The notes under the pieces: generated by a model
Told to the model about the DNA's origin: nothing
The model's input: the letters and a program-made list of their open reading frames with translations, nothing else
Databases searched by the model: none
Shown: piece after piece, positions 1 through 7,417 of the stretch
Layout: every line of letters starts with the position of its first letter
How positions within the stretch are numbered: the stretch's first letter is position 1
Assembly: GCA_002506015.1 (NCBI GenBank)
Contig: DAWR01000097.1
Span: forward strand, 1-15,580
Length of the DNA stretch: 15,580 nt
Direction: 5' to 3'
From: Candidatus Methanogasteraceae archaeon UBA261
GTDB lineage: Archaea > Halobacteriota > Methanosarcinia > Methanosarcinales > Methanogasteraceae
Translations under genes and position numbers: made by a program

Positions 1-12
1 GATGCTGAGCGG

Positions 13-402
13 CTAAACACGTACAATAATTTTATCGCTTACGTTTTTAACTCCGCTTATCGTCCATATCGCCTCTTCTCGTGCCTCTGCCCCCTGTGTT
101 TGATAAATTTCTTTGAGCGAGACAAGCGCATCTTCGCTTTCGGCTATAAAACAATCTTTCAGTTTTTCAAGAGCAATCTCTGGCGGAACCACCCTGTATC
201 TCATCGGTTTGGAAGACTGGACCTCGATTACGCCCCGCTCTTTAAGTTTGGTCAGCGCACCGTAGACGGCGGAACGCGGAATCCCGGATACCAGATGAAT
301 GTCCGACGCGGTCCCGCTTCTGATCTTCGTAAGTGCGGTGTACACCTTTGCCTCGTACTCGGTGAGCCCGAGACTGCGCAGGGATTCAACAGCGCTCTGC
401 AT
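13..402 (-). CDS. TrmB-family transcriptional regulator, C-terminally short
   Basis: The 129-residue product starts with a winged helix-turn-helix of the TrmB family (PF01978): the stretch LGLTEYEAKVYTAL near residues 11-24, then SGIPRSAVYGALTKLKERG near 39-57 as the recognition region. A short helical linker follows, then AIWTISGVKNVSDKI near 111-125, which matches the point where the C-terminal effector domain of longer TrmB proteins begins. Family members usually run to about 240-270 residues, so this one stops right after the DNA-binding half. Another frame just past DKI would continue with VFSRSA, which resembles the family pattern there, so a frameshift or sequencing error is possible. 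The gene would make a sugar- or metabolite-responsive regulator, or a DNA-binding remnant of one. Its target is unknown. Only 12 bases remain before the window edge. Confidence 0.75.
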   Translation of the reverse strand: MQSAVESLRSLGLTEYEAKVYTALTKIRSGTASDIHLVSGIPRSAVYGALTKLKERGVIEVQSSKPMRYRVVPPEIALEKLKDCFIAESEDALVSLKEIYQTQGAEAREEAIWTISGVKNVSDKIIVRV

Positions 403-424
403 AATAGATTATCTGCTGCATTGT

Positions 425-449
425 CTTAAATATGTTTTGATTCAATCAA
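425..449 (-). promoter_or_regulatory. TATA box and palindromic operator candidate of the TrmB-type gene
   Basis: Read on the minus strand, CATATTTAAG (434 to 425) lies about 25-30 nt before the ATG at 402 and fits an archaeal TATA box. Directly upstream is the perfect palindrome TTGATTCAATCAA (437-449, 6-bp arms around one base). A palindrome next to the TATA box is a common place for TrmB-type regulators to bind, so autoregulation is plausible but inferred. Confidence 0.45.
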
Positions 450-479
450 CCGTAATGTTGTTTTCATAATACTGACAAT

Positions 480-901
480 TCACACAAAGCACTCCAGGAT
501 ATCAATATCAGAGTATGTCAGCCATGCAAGTATGGTACACTTGAGCAAAAGCCCGATAAAGAGCGGAAGTATCGTCCCATACTACGATACGTCGAGAAGG
601 GCAACACCAATCTCTGTGCAGCATCCACCAAGTAACGATGTTGCCAGAATGATCCCGATGCCACCATACTTCGTTGTGTATCTCTCGGTCTTTTCGTGTG
701 CATGCGCCAAGTACCACGAAATCATTTTGAATCTCTTAATCGCATTGACCATTCTGTAAAAAAGAAATGCTGGGAGTATGTTCCCAATAGATGATACAGA
801 ACCATTGTTATGGGATCAATACCGGCAACGATCCCTGCAGGAGCGCTTATCAATGTCTGCATAAGACTTATGCTTATCAGAAATACATCAATGAGAGTCA
901 T
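480..901 (-). pseudogene. Decayed small membrane protein, small multidrug-export-like
   Basis: From an ATG at 901 the minus strand reads MTLIDVFLISISLMQ and then a hydrophobic segment ending near ITMVL. A shift of frame around 785-800 is needed to continue with SIGNILPAFLFYRMVNAIKR, a charged loop, YGGIGIILATSLLGGC and a last hydrophobic segment ending at the TGA at 480-482. One in-frame TAG (582-584) interrupts the second half. The order of features (hydrophobic start, GNILP-type motif, charged loop ending in YGG-G, second hydrophobic hairpin) resembles the Sm_multidrug_ex family (PF06695, COG2426). The usual proline/glycine motif after the loop is altered, so the family call is tentative. 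One frameshift plus one stop make it very probably non-functional. It sits between two other minus-strand gene remains. Confidence 0.5.
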
Positions 902-928
902 GTCAATAAATCAGCGACCAGCATGCGA

Positions 929-1161
929 TCACTCACATTCCCCAAGCGGAACCGAAAACTTCCGCCCTATTTCTTCCCGGTGCAGCGTGTTGTAACTGCA
1001 GAACGAAATCATCCCCCATCCAGAGTTGCATAATGGATACCACAACGCGCTACCCTGTTGAGATCGATGTTATAGAGATCCTGAAAGTGCATGATGCCCC
1101 GAAAGAGTGTTTTGCGGTGGAACTGCTTTATGACATCTTCCGTAAAATGCGGTGGAATCTG
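929..1161 (-). pseudogene. C-terminal remnant of a Tes-like radical SAM protein
   Basis: On the minus strand, codons from about 1161 read FTEDVIKQFHRKTLFRGIMH, followed by FQDLYNIDLNRVARCGIHYA and TLDGG. A frame change near 1010-1020 then gives MISFCSYNTLHREEIGRKFS and VPLGECE, ending at the TGA at 929-931. The pattern M-H-F-x-D-x-Y-N-x-D-L-x-R-V-x-R-C-x-x-H-Y, D-G, F-C-x-Y-N is the C-terminal signature I know from archaeal radical SAM proteins of the tetraether lipid synthase (Tes, MJ0619-like) group. The radical SAM core with its CxxxCxxC motif is missing. The 5' side is lost at about 1160, and the stretch from there to alaS (1162-1312) shows nothing recognisable. This is a relic, not a gene. 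Confidence 0.6.
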
Positions 1162-1312
1162 GTCGTTTTGTTGGTGGGTGGTCGGTCTTTGGGATAGTTG
1201 AGTGGATTCAGGACGGTTTCGGTGGATTATTCGCGAGGTGATTGTGGATGGGTGGTGGTGTGGCTGGGAATTGTGTTCGGAACTCGGTCGTTTCGGAAGT
1301 ACTGGGCAAGGG

Positions 1313-1325
1313 AATACTTTTAAAA
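1313..1325 (+). promoter_or_regulatory. TATA box of alaS
   Basis: AATACTTTTAAAA is centred about 31 nt before the alaS ATG. An archaeal TATA box at that distance puts the transcript start only a few bases before the ATG, so the message is probably leaderless. No Shine-Dalgarno sequence is seen. Confidence 0.5.
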
Positions 1326-1350
1326 CCAGAACGGAAATTCATAAGAAACC

Positions 1351-4137
1351 ATGTTCGAGCACGAATACCAACTTTCATATTTCAAAGAGAACGGATTCAT
1401 GCGCAAGCAGTGCCCGAAATGCGGCGGGCATTTCTGGACGAGAGACGAGGAGCGGGAAACCTGCGGCGACGCACCGTGCGACGAGTACACGTTCATAGGG
1501 GACCCGACATTCTCAAAGGAGTACGACCTTGCAAGCATGCGTGAAGCGTTTCTCTCTTTCTTCGAAGCAAACGATCATACCCGAATTGACCGATATCCGG
1601 TGATTGCGCGGTGGCGTGACGATATCTATCTGACAATCGCCTCGATTGCTGATTTCCAGCCGTTTGTCACATCCGGAATCGTTCCACCACCAGCAAACCC
1701 GCTCTGCGTATCCCAGCCGTGCATCAGGCTTGATGATCTGGATTCAGTGGGAAGAAGCGGTAGACATCTCACGAATTTTGAGATGATGGCACATCACGCC
1801 TTCAATGACACGGATCATGATATATACTGGAAGGATCAGACCGTTGAGTACTGTGATCGCCTCTTATCCAAACTCGGCTCCAACCGGGATATTACCTACA
1901 AAGAAGAGCCATGGTCTGGCGGCGGCAACGCCGGTCCCTGCCTTGAGGTGATCACTGGTGGTCTCGAGCTTGCAACCCTCGTATTCATGAACCTGCAGGA
2001 GCGCGATGACGGCGATATCAAAATCAAGGGAAAAAATTACGCAGAAATGGACAATTGCATCGTTGACACCGGATATGGACTTGAGCGGTTCGTATGGGCA
2101 TCTCGGGGGTCTCCAACTATATATGATGCGATATTCCCGGATATCGTGGACAAAATCACAGAATACGCTGGAATAGAACACTCATTGCAGGATCCCGAGT
2201 ATGCGGAGGTGCTTGCGCAGAATGCACGGCTATCCGGGTTGTTTGATCTGGACCGAAGCAGCGATCTGGAGAAATTGCGAGCAACAGTCGCAAAAGAGAT
2301 CAAGATCGATGTGGGAAGACTCAAATCAATCATAGAACCGGTTGAGAAGGTGTACGCCATCGTCGATCACTCCAGATGCCTTGCGTTCATGCTTGGCGAT
2401 GGAATCATCCCGTCGAACGCAAAGGCTGGCTATCTTGCAAGACTGGTCATCAGGAGGATGCTGCGGCTGATGGACGCATTGAAACTTGATGTTTCGATCA
2501 CCGAACTGGTCGAGATGCAGATGGAGACCCTCCACGATCCAGCGTACCTGCACAGGATCGATACCGTAAGAGAGATACTTGATCTGGAAGACAAGAAATA
2601 TTGTCAGGTTATCTCGAAAGGCAGGGGGCTTCTGGAGCGTTCGGTCAAAAAGTTCAAGGATACCGAGACGATTCCGACATCGCAGTTGATCGAGTGGTAT
2701 GATACGTATGGAATTCCTCCGGAGGTCACAAAGGAGGTTGCGGACGCTGCCGGACTCGAGATCGAGTTCCCTGACAACTTCTATTCGATGGTTGCGAGTA
2801 CCCATTCCGTTGTTGCGCCTGCTGATGTCACGGAGATGCCATATATGAAACGGGCAAAGCATATCCCCCTGACAAAACGGCTCTACTATGATGAACCGGT
2901 TCAGACGACGTTTGAGGCGGTGGTGCTTGACATCTTTGGCAACTGCATCATCCTTGATCAGACCCTCTTCTATCCCGAAGGCGGCGGGCAGCCCGCAGAC
3001 CACGGCGTGATCACCACAACGGACCACGTCATACAGGTTGTTGGTGTGCAGTCCGTAAACGGCGTTATCATGCACGAGGTTTCCGGACTGGAAGAGAACC
3101 CGGCGTATCAGATCAAAAAAGGCGATCTCGTCAACGGTACAATCGATTCTGAGCGCAGGTTTGCACACACCCAGCATCACACAGCAACACACATCGTGAA
3201 TCACTGCGCAAAGCTTGTTCTCGGGGATCACATCTGGCAGACAGGAGCGCAGAAATCGGAGACCAAGGCTCGTCTGGACATAACTCATTTCAAACGCATC
3301 ACAGACGAGGAGCTCGCTGAAATCGAGCGTCTTGCGAACGAAGAGGTTGTGAAGAACCAGCGAGTGCATACGGAATGGATGGATCGGATAGATGCTGAGC
3401 GGGATTACGGTTTTGTTCTGTATCAGGGCGGGGTTCCGCCGGGCAAGGATATCAGGGTCGTCCGTGTTGGCGACGATGTGGAAGCCTGCGCTGGAACGCA
3501 CCTGCCGTACACGGGCATGATCGGGCAGATCAAGATGCTGCACACCGAGCGGATACAGGACGGTGTTGAGCGGCTCGAATTCGCTGCCGGCGCTTCAGCG
3601 GTGCACGCCACGCAGGAGCGGGACCGGATATTGAGTGGGGCATGCGCCATACTCAGAGTGCCCCCTGAGAAGCTTCCTGACACGGCGAACAGGTTCTTCA
3701 CCGAATGGAAGGAGCTTTCGAAGCAGAACGCACGCTTGAAGGAAGAACTCGCCTCAGCGCTCGTGGGCAGCATGGTTTCGAACGCCAGACCGATCGGCGG
3801 CACCAATGACACCGACGGCATCAACAGTATCAGGGTCGCATCGCACGTCAGCGCACACGCAGACATGCAGGAATTAATCAAGATTGCGAGCCAGATGCGT
3901 GAGATTCCGGGCATGGTCGCGGTGATCGGCAGCGACCATGATGGTGGGAAGGTCGTGGTTGCGGTCGGCAGAGACGCGCAGCAATCCGGGTTTGATGCCG
4001 GAGCGATCGTACGTGGGATATGCAAAAAGATCGGCGGAAGCGGCGGCGGAAAGCCAGATCTGGCGCAGGGCGGAGGTCCTGATGCTGGTGGGCTGCGGAG
4101 CGCGTTTGACGAGGCGATTGAAGCGATTTGCAGGTGA
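1351..4137 (+). CDS. alaS: Alanine--tRNA ligase, archaeal type
   Basis: This 928-residue class II synthetase charges tRNA-Ala with alanine using ATP in the cytoplasm. Its N-terminus has the zinc-binding extension of archaeal AlaRS (Cys21, Cys24, Cys38, Cys43), absent from bacterial enzymes. The aminoacylation core contains GGGNAGPCLEV near residue 190, GYGLERFVWAS near 241 and FMLGDGIIPSNAKAGYLARL near 346. The editing domain carries the metal site HxxxH (His610, His614) and CxxxH (Cys713, His717), which removes misloaded serine or glycine. The tail is a DHHA1-type C-Ala domain with a glycine-rich GGSGGGKPDLAQGGG stretch near 895. Length and domain order are normal and all key residues are present. 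The start at 1351 fits the conserved family N-terminus (EYQLSYFKENGF) and the TATA spacing. It appears to be transcribed alone. Confidence 0.97.
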   Translation: MFEHEYQLSYFKENGFMRKQCPKCGGHFWTRDEERETCGDAPCDEYTFIGDPTFSKEYDLASMREAFLSFFEANDHTRIDRYPVIARWRDDIYLTIASIADFQPFVTSGIVPPPANPLCVSQPCIRLDDLDSVGRSGRHLTNFEMMAHHAFNDTDHDIYWKDQTVEYCDRLLSKLGSNRDITYKEEPWSGGGNAGPCLEVITGGLELATLVFMNLQERDDGDIKIKGKNYAEMDNCIVDTGYGLERFVWASRGSPTIYDAIFPDIVDKITEYAGIEHSLQDPEYAEVLAQNARLSGLFDLDRSSDLEKLRATVAKEIKIDVGRLKSIIEPVEKVYAIVDHSRCLAFMLGDGIIPSNAKAGYLARLVIRRMLRLMDALKLDVSITELVEMQMETLHDPAYLHRIDTVREILDLEDKKYCQVISKGRGLLERSVKKFKDTETIPTSQLIEWYDTYGIPPEVTKEVADAAGLEIEFPDNFYSMVASTHSVVAPADVTEMPYMKRAKHIPLTKRLYYDEPVQTTFEAVVLDIFGNCIILDQTLFYPEGGGQPADHGVITTTDHVIQVVGVQSVNGVIMHEVSGLEENPAYQIKKGDLVNGTIDSERRFAHTQHHTATHIVNHCAKLVLGDHIWQTGAQKSETKARLDITHFKRITDEELAEIERLANEEVVKNQRVHTEWMDRIDAERDYGFVLYQGGVPPGKDIRVVRVGDDVEACAGTHLPYTGMIGQIKMLHTERIQDGVERLEFAAGASAVHATQERDRILSGACAILRVPPEKLPDTANRFFTEWKELSKQNARLKEELASALVGSMVSNARPIGGTNDTDGINSIRVASHVSAHADMQELIKIASQMREIPGMVAVIGSDHDGGKVVVAVGRDAQQSGFDAGAIVRGICKKIGGSGGGKPDLAQGGGPDAGGLRSAFDEAIEAICR

Positions 4138-4235
4138 CTACTGCTAATTTGGGGGCGGGGTCTTACAATTTTCGTGTTGTCTGCGATGATCTGAAGAGAT
4201 GTCGTTACGTTACGGTGTTGGGCGTGGAATCATGG

Positions 4236-4284
4236 CCTCCCCCGCCTTTAGCAGGACCTCTACAATTCATTTAAGGGGTGGAGG
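4236..4284. repeat. Stem-loop, possible IS200/IS605-type end remnant
   Basis: In the gap between alaS and the ATPase relic, CCTCCCCC (4236-4243) can pair with GGGGTGGAGG (4275-4284), with CGCCTTTAGC in the loop side. A C-rich/CCTTTAGC/G-rich hairpin is typical of the right ends of archaeal IS200/IS605 elements, but no tnpA or tnpB is present. Apart from this, 4138-4322 holds nothing I recognise. Confidence 0.25.
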
Positions 4285-4620
4285 TTTGGACCAAAAAGCC
4301 GGACTCAAGAGCACTATGGTTGTTAAAGCAGCCACTTTCACGGCGGCACAAACCCAACCTTGCAGCCCTTAAACGTTTCCTCGCCCTCGAAGTCCCTGGT
4401 GACAACGAGCCGGTTACTGCAACCCAGTTCCTTTGACGCCCTTGCGATCGACTTTAGTTCTCGCTCCTTTGTATATGGGTCGGCAATATCGTAGCACACC
4501 AGTATCAATTGCGTGACCTCCAAACCTTCGGCGAGAACAAAATCCACCTCGCGTCCGGAGGTGTCTTTCCAGTAAAACACTTCAAGCGGGGGGTTAAAGC
4601 AGTTCTTTTTTCTCAATAAC

Positions 4621-4927
4621 CCGTTTTTCGGTGAAATGCAAATTGCCGCCCAAGACATGTCACACAAATGTGATGTATTTGTTACCCTCAGCAAACGCTA
4701 TTTTTTAAATACACTCAACAAATTATGGGTTTTTAGCAAATTTCCCACAAAAAGATACATGCTCAATACCGCGTGGTTAAAATCATGGTGATTAAAGCAA
4801 GAAATTTAACCGCGGAGTGCGCAGAGAGACGAAACTCTGCGTACTCCGCGTCCTCTGCGGTGATTTCAAACCACTTAAAAACCGTGACGATAAAAGGGAT
4901 GTCTATTTCAGTTCACCGAAAGTCAGG
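4621..4927. mobile_element. 307-bp MITE-like element inserted in the DUF4143 gene
   Basis: The element is bounded by a direct repeat CAATAAC (4614-4620 and 4928-4934), interpreted as a 7-bp target duplication. Its ends are imperfect inverted repeats: CCGTTTTTCGGTGAAATGC at the left and, on the other strand, CCTGACTTTCGGTGAACTG at the right, sharing the core TTTCGGTGAA. Inside are a small hairpin (TCACA/TGTGA near 4660-4673), an AT-rich stretch and a larger palindrome (4811-4850). There is no transposase gene, so it would move only with an enzyme supplied elsewhere. Its removal restores the host reading frame, which is strong support for the boundaries. The transposase family is not identified. 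Confidence 0.7.
4811..4850. repeat. Strong palindrome, CGCGGAG/CTCTGCG type
   Basis: CGCGGAGTGCGCAGAG (4811-4826) pairs with CTCTGCGTACTCCGCG (4835-4850) over 16 positions, one of them a G-T pair, around the 8-base loop AGACGAAA. The flanks (TTTAACC before, CCTCTGCGGTGATTT after) extend the symmetry loosely. Similar ACCGCGGAG...CTCTGCGGT repeats are scattered through many prokaryotic genomes; here it lies inside the MITE-like element. Confidence 0.7.
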
Positions 4928-5281
4928 CAATAACTCTATTGCAACCACATTTTCTATTCTCCGTCTTATATCTTCCAGCTCGTGCAGTGTTACACATCCC
5001 AGGTCGATCAAGTATATCTTTGGTATGCTCCCTTCAACCCCTCTCACACCTTTTCCATACTTTTTGAGAAGGAAAATAACATTTATATCCTCCAGGTACG
5101 AGAAATATTCGTAGACCTCTGTCTTGCTCAGCGACACGCCTGCTGACTGTAGGTAATTGTGTAATTTCCTGACAGACAACTCTCGTGCAAAGTTTCGTAT
5201 TGGGGACTTTATCATGAATTTTAATGCAGATATTTTTTCTATGCCGTACCGGGCACAATCGAAAATTCCAGTGAAATACAC

Positions 5282-5760
5282 CCGGCGACTTTTGTTCTTT
5301 GCGCCATTGCGTCTTTCTCGTTATTGTTTTCCAATTTAACGAGAAAGGCGAGAGAGACGCGAAGAGTGTTGTCAATCGCGGTCTTCACGTCTTTCGCGTT
5401 GTTGTACATCCAACTGCCCATTACGGAAATCACGTGATTTCCAGACAGTGCCAAAAAAGCGCTTATTGCATCATCAACAAATTCTTTCATATTTGCGGGG
5501 GATCGGGAAATGCCGTAAGCGTTCCGAAACTAATAGAGACGAAGGAGAACAAGGACTACGACACCATCACGCGCGTTAAAGCCCATGAAAGCGAACTGGA
5601 AAAAAATACAGGATAAGCAATGTCACGGCGTCTTACTTAAATCGGAATCATGAGACTGCAAAGTTCCCGATGTTATCGAAATGTCCAAGATTTCATCACT
5701 AAGATATATCTTAGATCAGATATTTTAACCGAATCCACCCACACAAAATAGCGAAGAGCC
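5282..5760. other. Gene-poor stretch between two ATPase loci
   Basis: No gene could be recognised on either strand. A minus-strand open stretch of 83 codons at 5239-5490 and plus-strand codons ending near 5616 (KENKDYDTITRVKAHESELE) look partly protein-like, but neither has a start signal, a full domain or a known motif. The lost N-terminal AAA domain of the DUF4143 relic should have been here and is not. Best read as decayed or rearranged sequence. Confidence 0.4.
5699..5714. promoter_or_regulatory. 16-bp perfect palindrome
   Basis: CTAAGATATATCTTAG is a perfect 16-bp inverted repeat about 45 nt beyond the stop codon of the minus-strand ATPase. It could be part of a transcription end or a protein-binding site. 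There is no clear T-run directly after it on the minus strand, so its role is open. Confidence 0.35.
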
Positions 5761-7161
5761 CTAAAAATCATCAAGATCCATGACAACAAACCCCTTTTCC
5801 CTCAATTCATCCTTCCCTTCAATTCTCTTCCCGATAATTCCAAAATACTCCGTTCTCGTCGCATTATTCCAATCGACATGACGCGATTTCTCTGAAAGCT
5901 CGCTCACGATCGTCTCTGCCTGCCTCCGGGACAAGTTCTTCCACTTGCATTCGACAAACAGGATCTCCTTTGTCGCATCGTTTAAGGCAACAACGTCGAT
6001 CTCCTTGTCCTTGTGCCACCATCGCCCTATCTTTGTAAACGGGTGATTACGAAGAATCTGTTTCCTCATAATCAATTCCGTAACAAGAACTTCGAATATA
6101 TGTCCACAATACCTGGAGAAATCTCTTTTGATCATCTCTAAAACTTCATCTTGTTGATTAGCTTCCAGATCAATCCTGTTCGAATAGATAAATCTGAACC
6201 AGAAGTTAAAAAACGGTTCATGGATAAAATACAGCCGTCTTTTGAATTTTGGAGAGGCAGTAACCGGAATTTCTTCTCTCAATATGTGCAGTTTGTTCAG
6301 TACGTCAAGATATTTGGACACCATGCTTTTGTCAAGCCCTGTGTAATTGCAGATCTCTCCGAGCCTGTTATATCCCAGTGCAATAGCTTTGAAAATGAGT
6401 TTGTAGTTCTTAGGTTCCCTGAACTCTTCATTTAATAGATATTCAACCTCTTCGTATAGATACGTGCCTTTTTGTATCACGTTGTTACGTACATTATCCC
6501 ATAGCGAGAGATTCGCATCGAATTTTAGGAGATACTCCGGAATTCCTCCGACAATCGACCACAACAGCACCAGGTCTTCTGTTGAATATGGTAAAAACTC
6601 GCCAAGGTGCTTAAAGTCCAGTGGGTCCAACTGCCACTGCCCGGTTCTTCTTCCGTAGAGCGGGCTTTTGTAGCCCAATACCTCAGATTCCATAACGCTT
6701 ACGGACGAGCCTGATAATACCAGCATTATGTTTTCTTTTTTCATGCACAGTTCCCATATCTTCTGGAAAACGGACGGTATGGCTCGGTTGCTGTGTATCA
6801 GGTATGGGAACTCATCAATAATCAGGACGAATTTATTCTTCTCTGCAAGCTCGCAGAATTTCCTATGCTTAAATAAGCTTTCAAAGAGCGTGAACCAGTC
6901 TGGAAACTCGATTTGTCCAAAATATTCATCACCCCACACTCTGCTTACTGTATGTGCGAGATCTTTGATGTTCTGCCGGTCTCCCTCTTTTGATGCGAGA
7001 AAATAGACGCCGTTCTTATTTTCTAAGAATTTCAGCATGAGTTCGGTTTTCCCAATTCTTCTTCTGCCGTAGATCACAATAAATTCCGGTGAATTGCTAT
7101 GGTATCTGGATTCGAGGAATTTTAGTTCATCTTCCCGGTTCACAAACTTTTGTTGATACAT
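5761..7161 (-). CDS. Archaeal AAA ATPase with DUF234 and nuclease-like C-terminus
   Basis: This 466-residue protein belongs to the ATPase_2/DUF234 group (PF01637 + PF03008) found in many copies in archaea. Walker A is GRRRIGKT (residues 32-39), Walker B is VLIIDEF with Asp116-Glu117, and LVLSGSS follows as a sensor-like strand. The middle holds a winged helix-turn-helix (NRLGEICNYTGLDKSMVSKY). The C-terminal part has Asp389, then Glu404-Cys-Lys406, a D-(x)14-E-x-K pattern of PD-(D/E)XK nucleases, so DNA cleavage or binding is possible. It ends with VVMDLDDF, typical of the family. Length and motifs are complete. The biological role of these ATPases is not settled; mobile or defence functions have been proposed. 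A DUF4143 relic and a fragment of another DUF234 paralogue flank it. A start at 7161 fits the TATA spacing. Confidence 0.88.
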   Translation of the reverse strand: MYQQKFVNREDELKFLESRYHSNSPEFIVIYGRRRIGKTELMLKFLENKNGVYFLASKEGDRQNIKDLAHTVSRVWGDEYFGQIEFPDWFTLFESLFKHRKFCELAEKNKFVLIIDEFPYLIHSNRAIPSVFQKIWELCMKKENIMLVLSGSSVSVMESEVLGYKSPLYGRRTGQWQLDPLDFKHLGEFLPYSTEDLVLLWSIVGGIPEYLLKFDANLSLWDNVRNNVIQKGTYLYEEVEYLLNEEFREPKNYKLIFKAIALGYNRLGEICNYTGLDKSMVSKYLDVLNKLHILREEIPVTASPKFKRRLYFIHEPFFNFWFRFIYSNRIDLEANQQDEVLEMIKRDFSRYCGHIFEVLVTELIMRKQILRNHPFTKIGRWWHKDKEIDVVALNDATKEILFVECKWKNLSRRQAETIVSELSEKSRHVDWNNATRTEYFGIIGKRIEGKDELREKGFVVMDLDDF

Positions 7162-7195
7162 AAGTAGTATACTTAACTCTCAACTACATAAAACC
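7162..7195 (-). promoter_or_regulatory. Promoter and inverted repeat before the DUF234 ATPase
   Basis: On the minus strand, GGTTTTATGTAG (7195-7184) lies about 29 nt before the ATG and fits a TATA box for a nearly leaderless message. Between it and the ATG is the inverted repeat AAGTA-gta-TACTT (7162-7174), which would cover the transcription start; it could be an operator, which is inference. Confidence 0.35.
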
Positions 7196-7197
7196 TT

Positions 7198-7314
7198 TCA
7201 ACTGTGGATCGCCGAAGCGGTCTTTTGCGGGCTGCCGTTGCCATCGCTGCGCGACACAAGAACAAGCAGGACGATAAGAATCACAATCGTGTTTATATGC
7301 AGTTCAAGCCCTTT
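7198..7314 (-). pseudogene. Remnant with a pilin-like hydrophobic segment
   Basis: The minus strand reads KGLELHINTIVILIVLLVLV and then a polar tail ending at the TGA at 7198. A charged residue and Gly, a Glu shortly after, and then a hydrophobic stretch is the pattern seen at the N-terminus of archaeal pilin-like or single-span exported proteins. No start codon lies in the right place: only 13 bases separate this frame from the stop of the ATPase fragment upstream. It is probably a leftover of a longer gene, and the call is weak. Confidence 0.25.
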
Positions 7315-7327
7315 TCTGTGCTGACAG

Positions 7328-7417
7328 CTAAAGATCGTCCAGATCGAAGATCTGATACCCAACCTCCTTAAGTTTTTCTTTATCCACAATTTCCTTTGCT
7401 ATGACACTGGTGGAAAC
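7328..7417 (-). pseudogene. C-terminal fragment of a second DUF234-type ATPase
   Basis: The minus strand reads VIAKEIVDKEKLKEVGYQIF and then DLDDL before the TAG at 7328-7330. Without gaps this matches the last 29 residues of the intact neighbour (IIGKRIEGKDELREKGFVVM, DLDDF) in pattern but clearly differs in sequence, so it is a diverged paralogue and not a fresh copy. Nothing of its Walker motifs or helix-turn-helix is found upstream. A deletion or an insertion-mediated rearrangement removed the rest. Confidence 0.6.

Larger units (their letters stand above)
4323..5281 (-). pseudogene. DUF4143 ATPase relic, split by an insertion
   Basis: The upstream half (5281-4935) reads YFTGIFDCARYGIEKISALK, a winged-helix stretch LQSAGVSLSKTEVYEYFSYL, IPKIYLIDLG and ENVVAIELL, which matches the middle of DUF4143 (PF13635). 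The downstream half resumes at 4613 with LRKKNCFNPPLEVFYWKDTS and REVDFVLAEG, the nuclease-like end of DUF4143, and continues to VGFVPP. The halves are separated by a 307-bp element plus one 7-bp target duplication; joining them across the duplication gives ...IELL-RKKN... in one frame. The downstream half ends in TGA (4338-4340), yet the next codons read KWLL and then TAA (4323-4325). The family normally ends in PxWKWLL, so TGG became TGA. The N-terminal AAA domain with Walker motifs is absent upstream. The gene was therefore 5'-truncated, interrupted and point-mutated. Intact relatives are AAA ATPases of uncertain, possibly defence- or toxin-related, role. Confidence 0.8.

Noticed and set aside
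14..24. TAAACACGTAC matching 12532-12542 as a shared element end
   Set aside because: An 11-bp match in 15.6 kb can arise by chance and the flanks do not match.
1033..1197. A 54-codon plus-strand open frame starting MDTTTRYPVEIDVIE
   Set aside because: It is antisense to the Tes-like radical SAM remnant, whose motifs are far more diagnostic, and it has no start signal.
2037..2360. A 107-codon minus-strand open frame
   Set aside because: Antisense to alaS without motifs.
2326..3543. A 405-codon minus-strand open frame
   Set aside because: It lies wholly antisense to alaS, has no recognisable motif and reflects the codon bias of alaS.
3423..4025. A 200-codon minus-strand open frame inside alaS
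   Set aside because: Antisense shadow; low-complexity Ser/Ala/Thr composition and no domain.
5239..5490. An 83-codon minus-strand open frame MKEFVDDAISAFL...
   Set aside because: No known motif, overlaps the DUF4143 relic in another frame and has no promoter; mentioned only in the region note.
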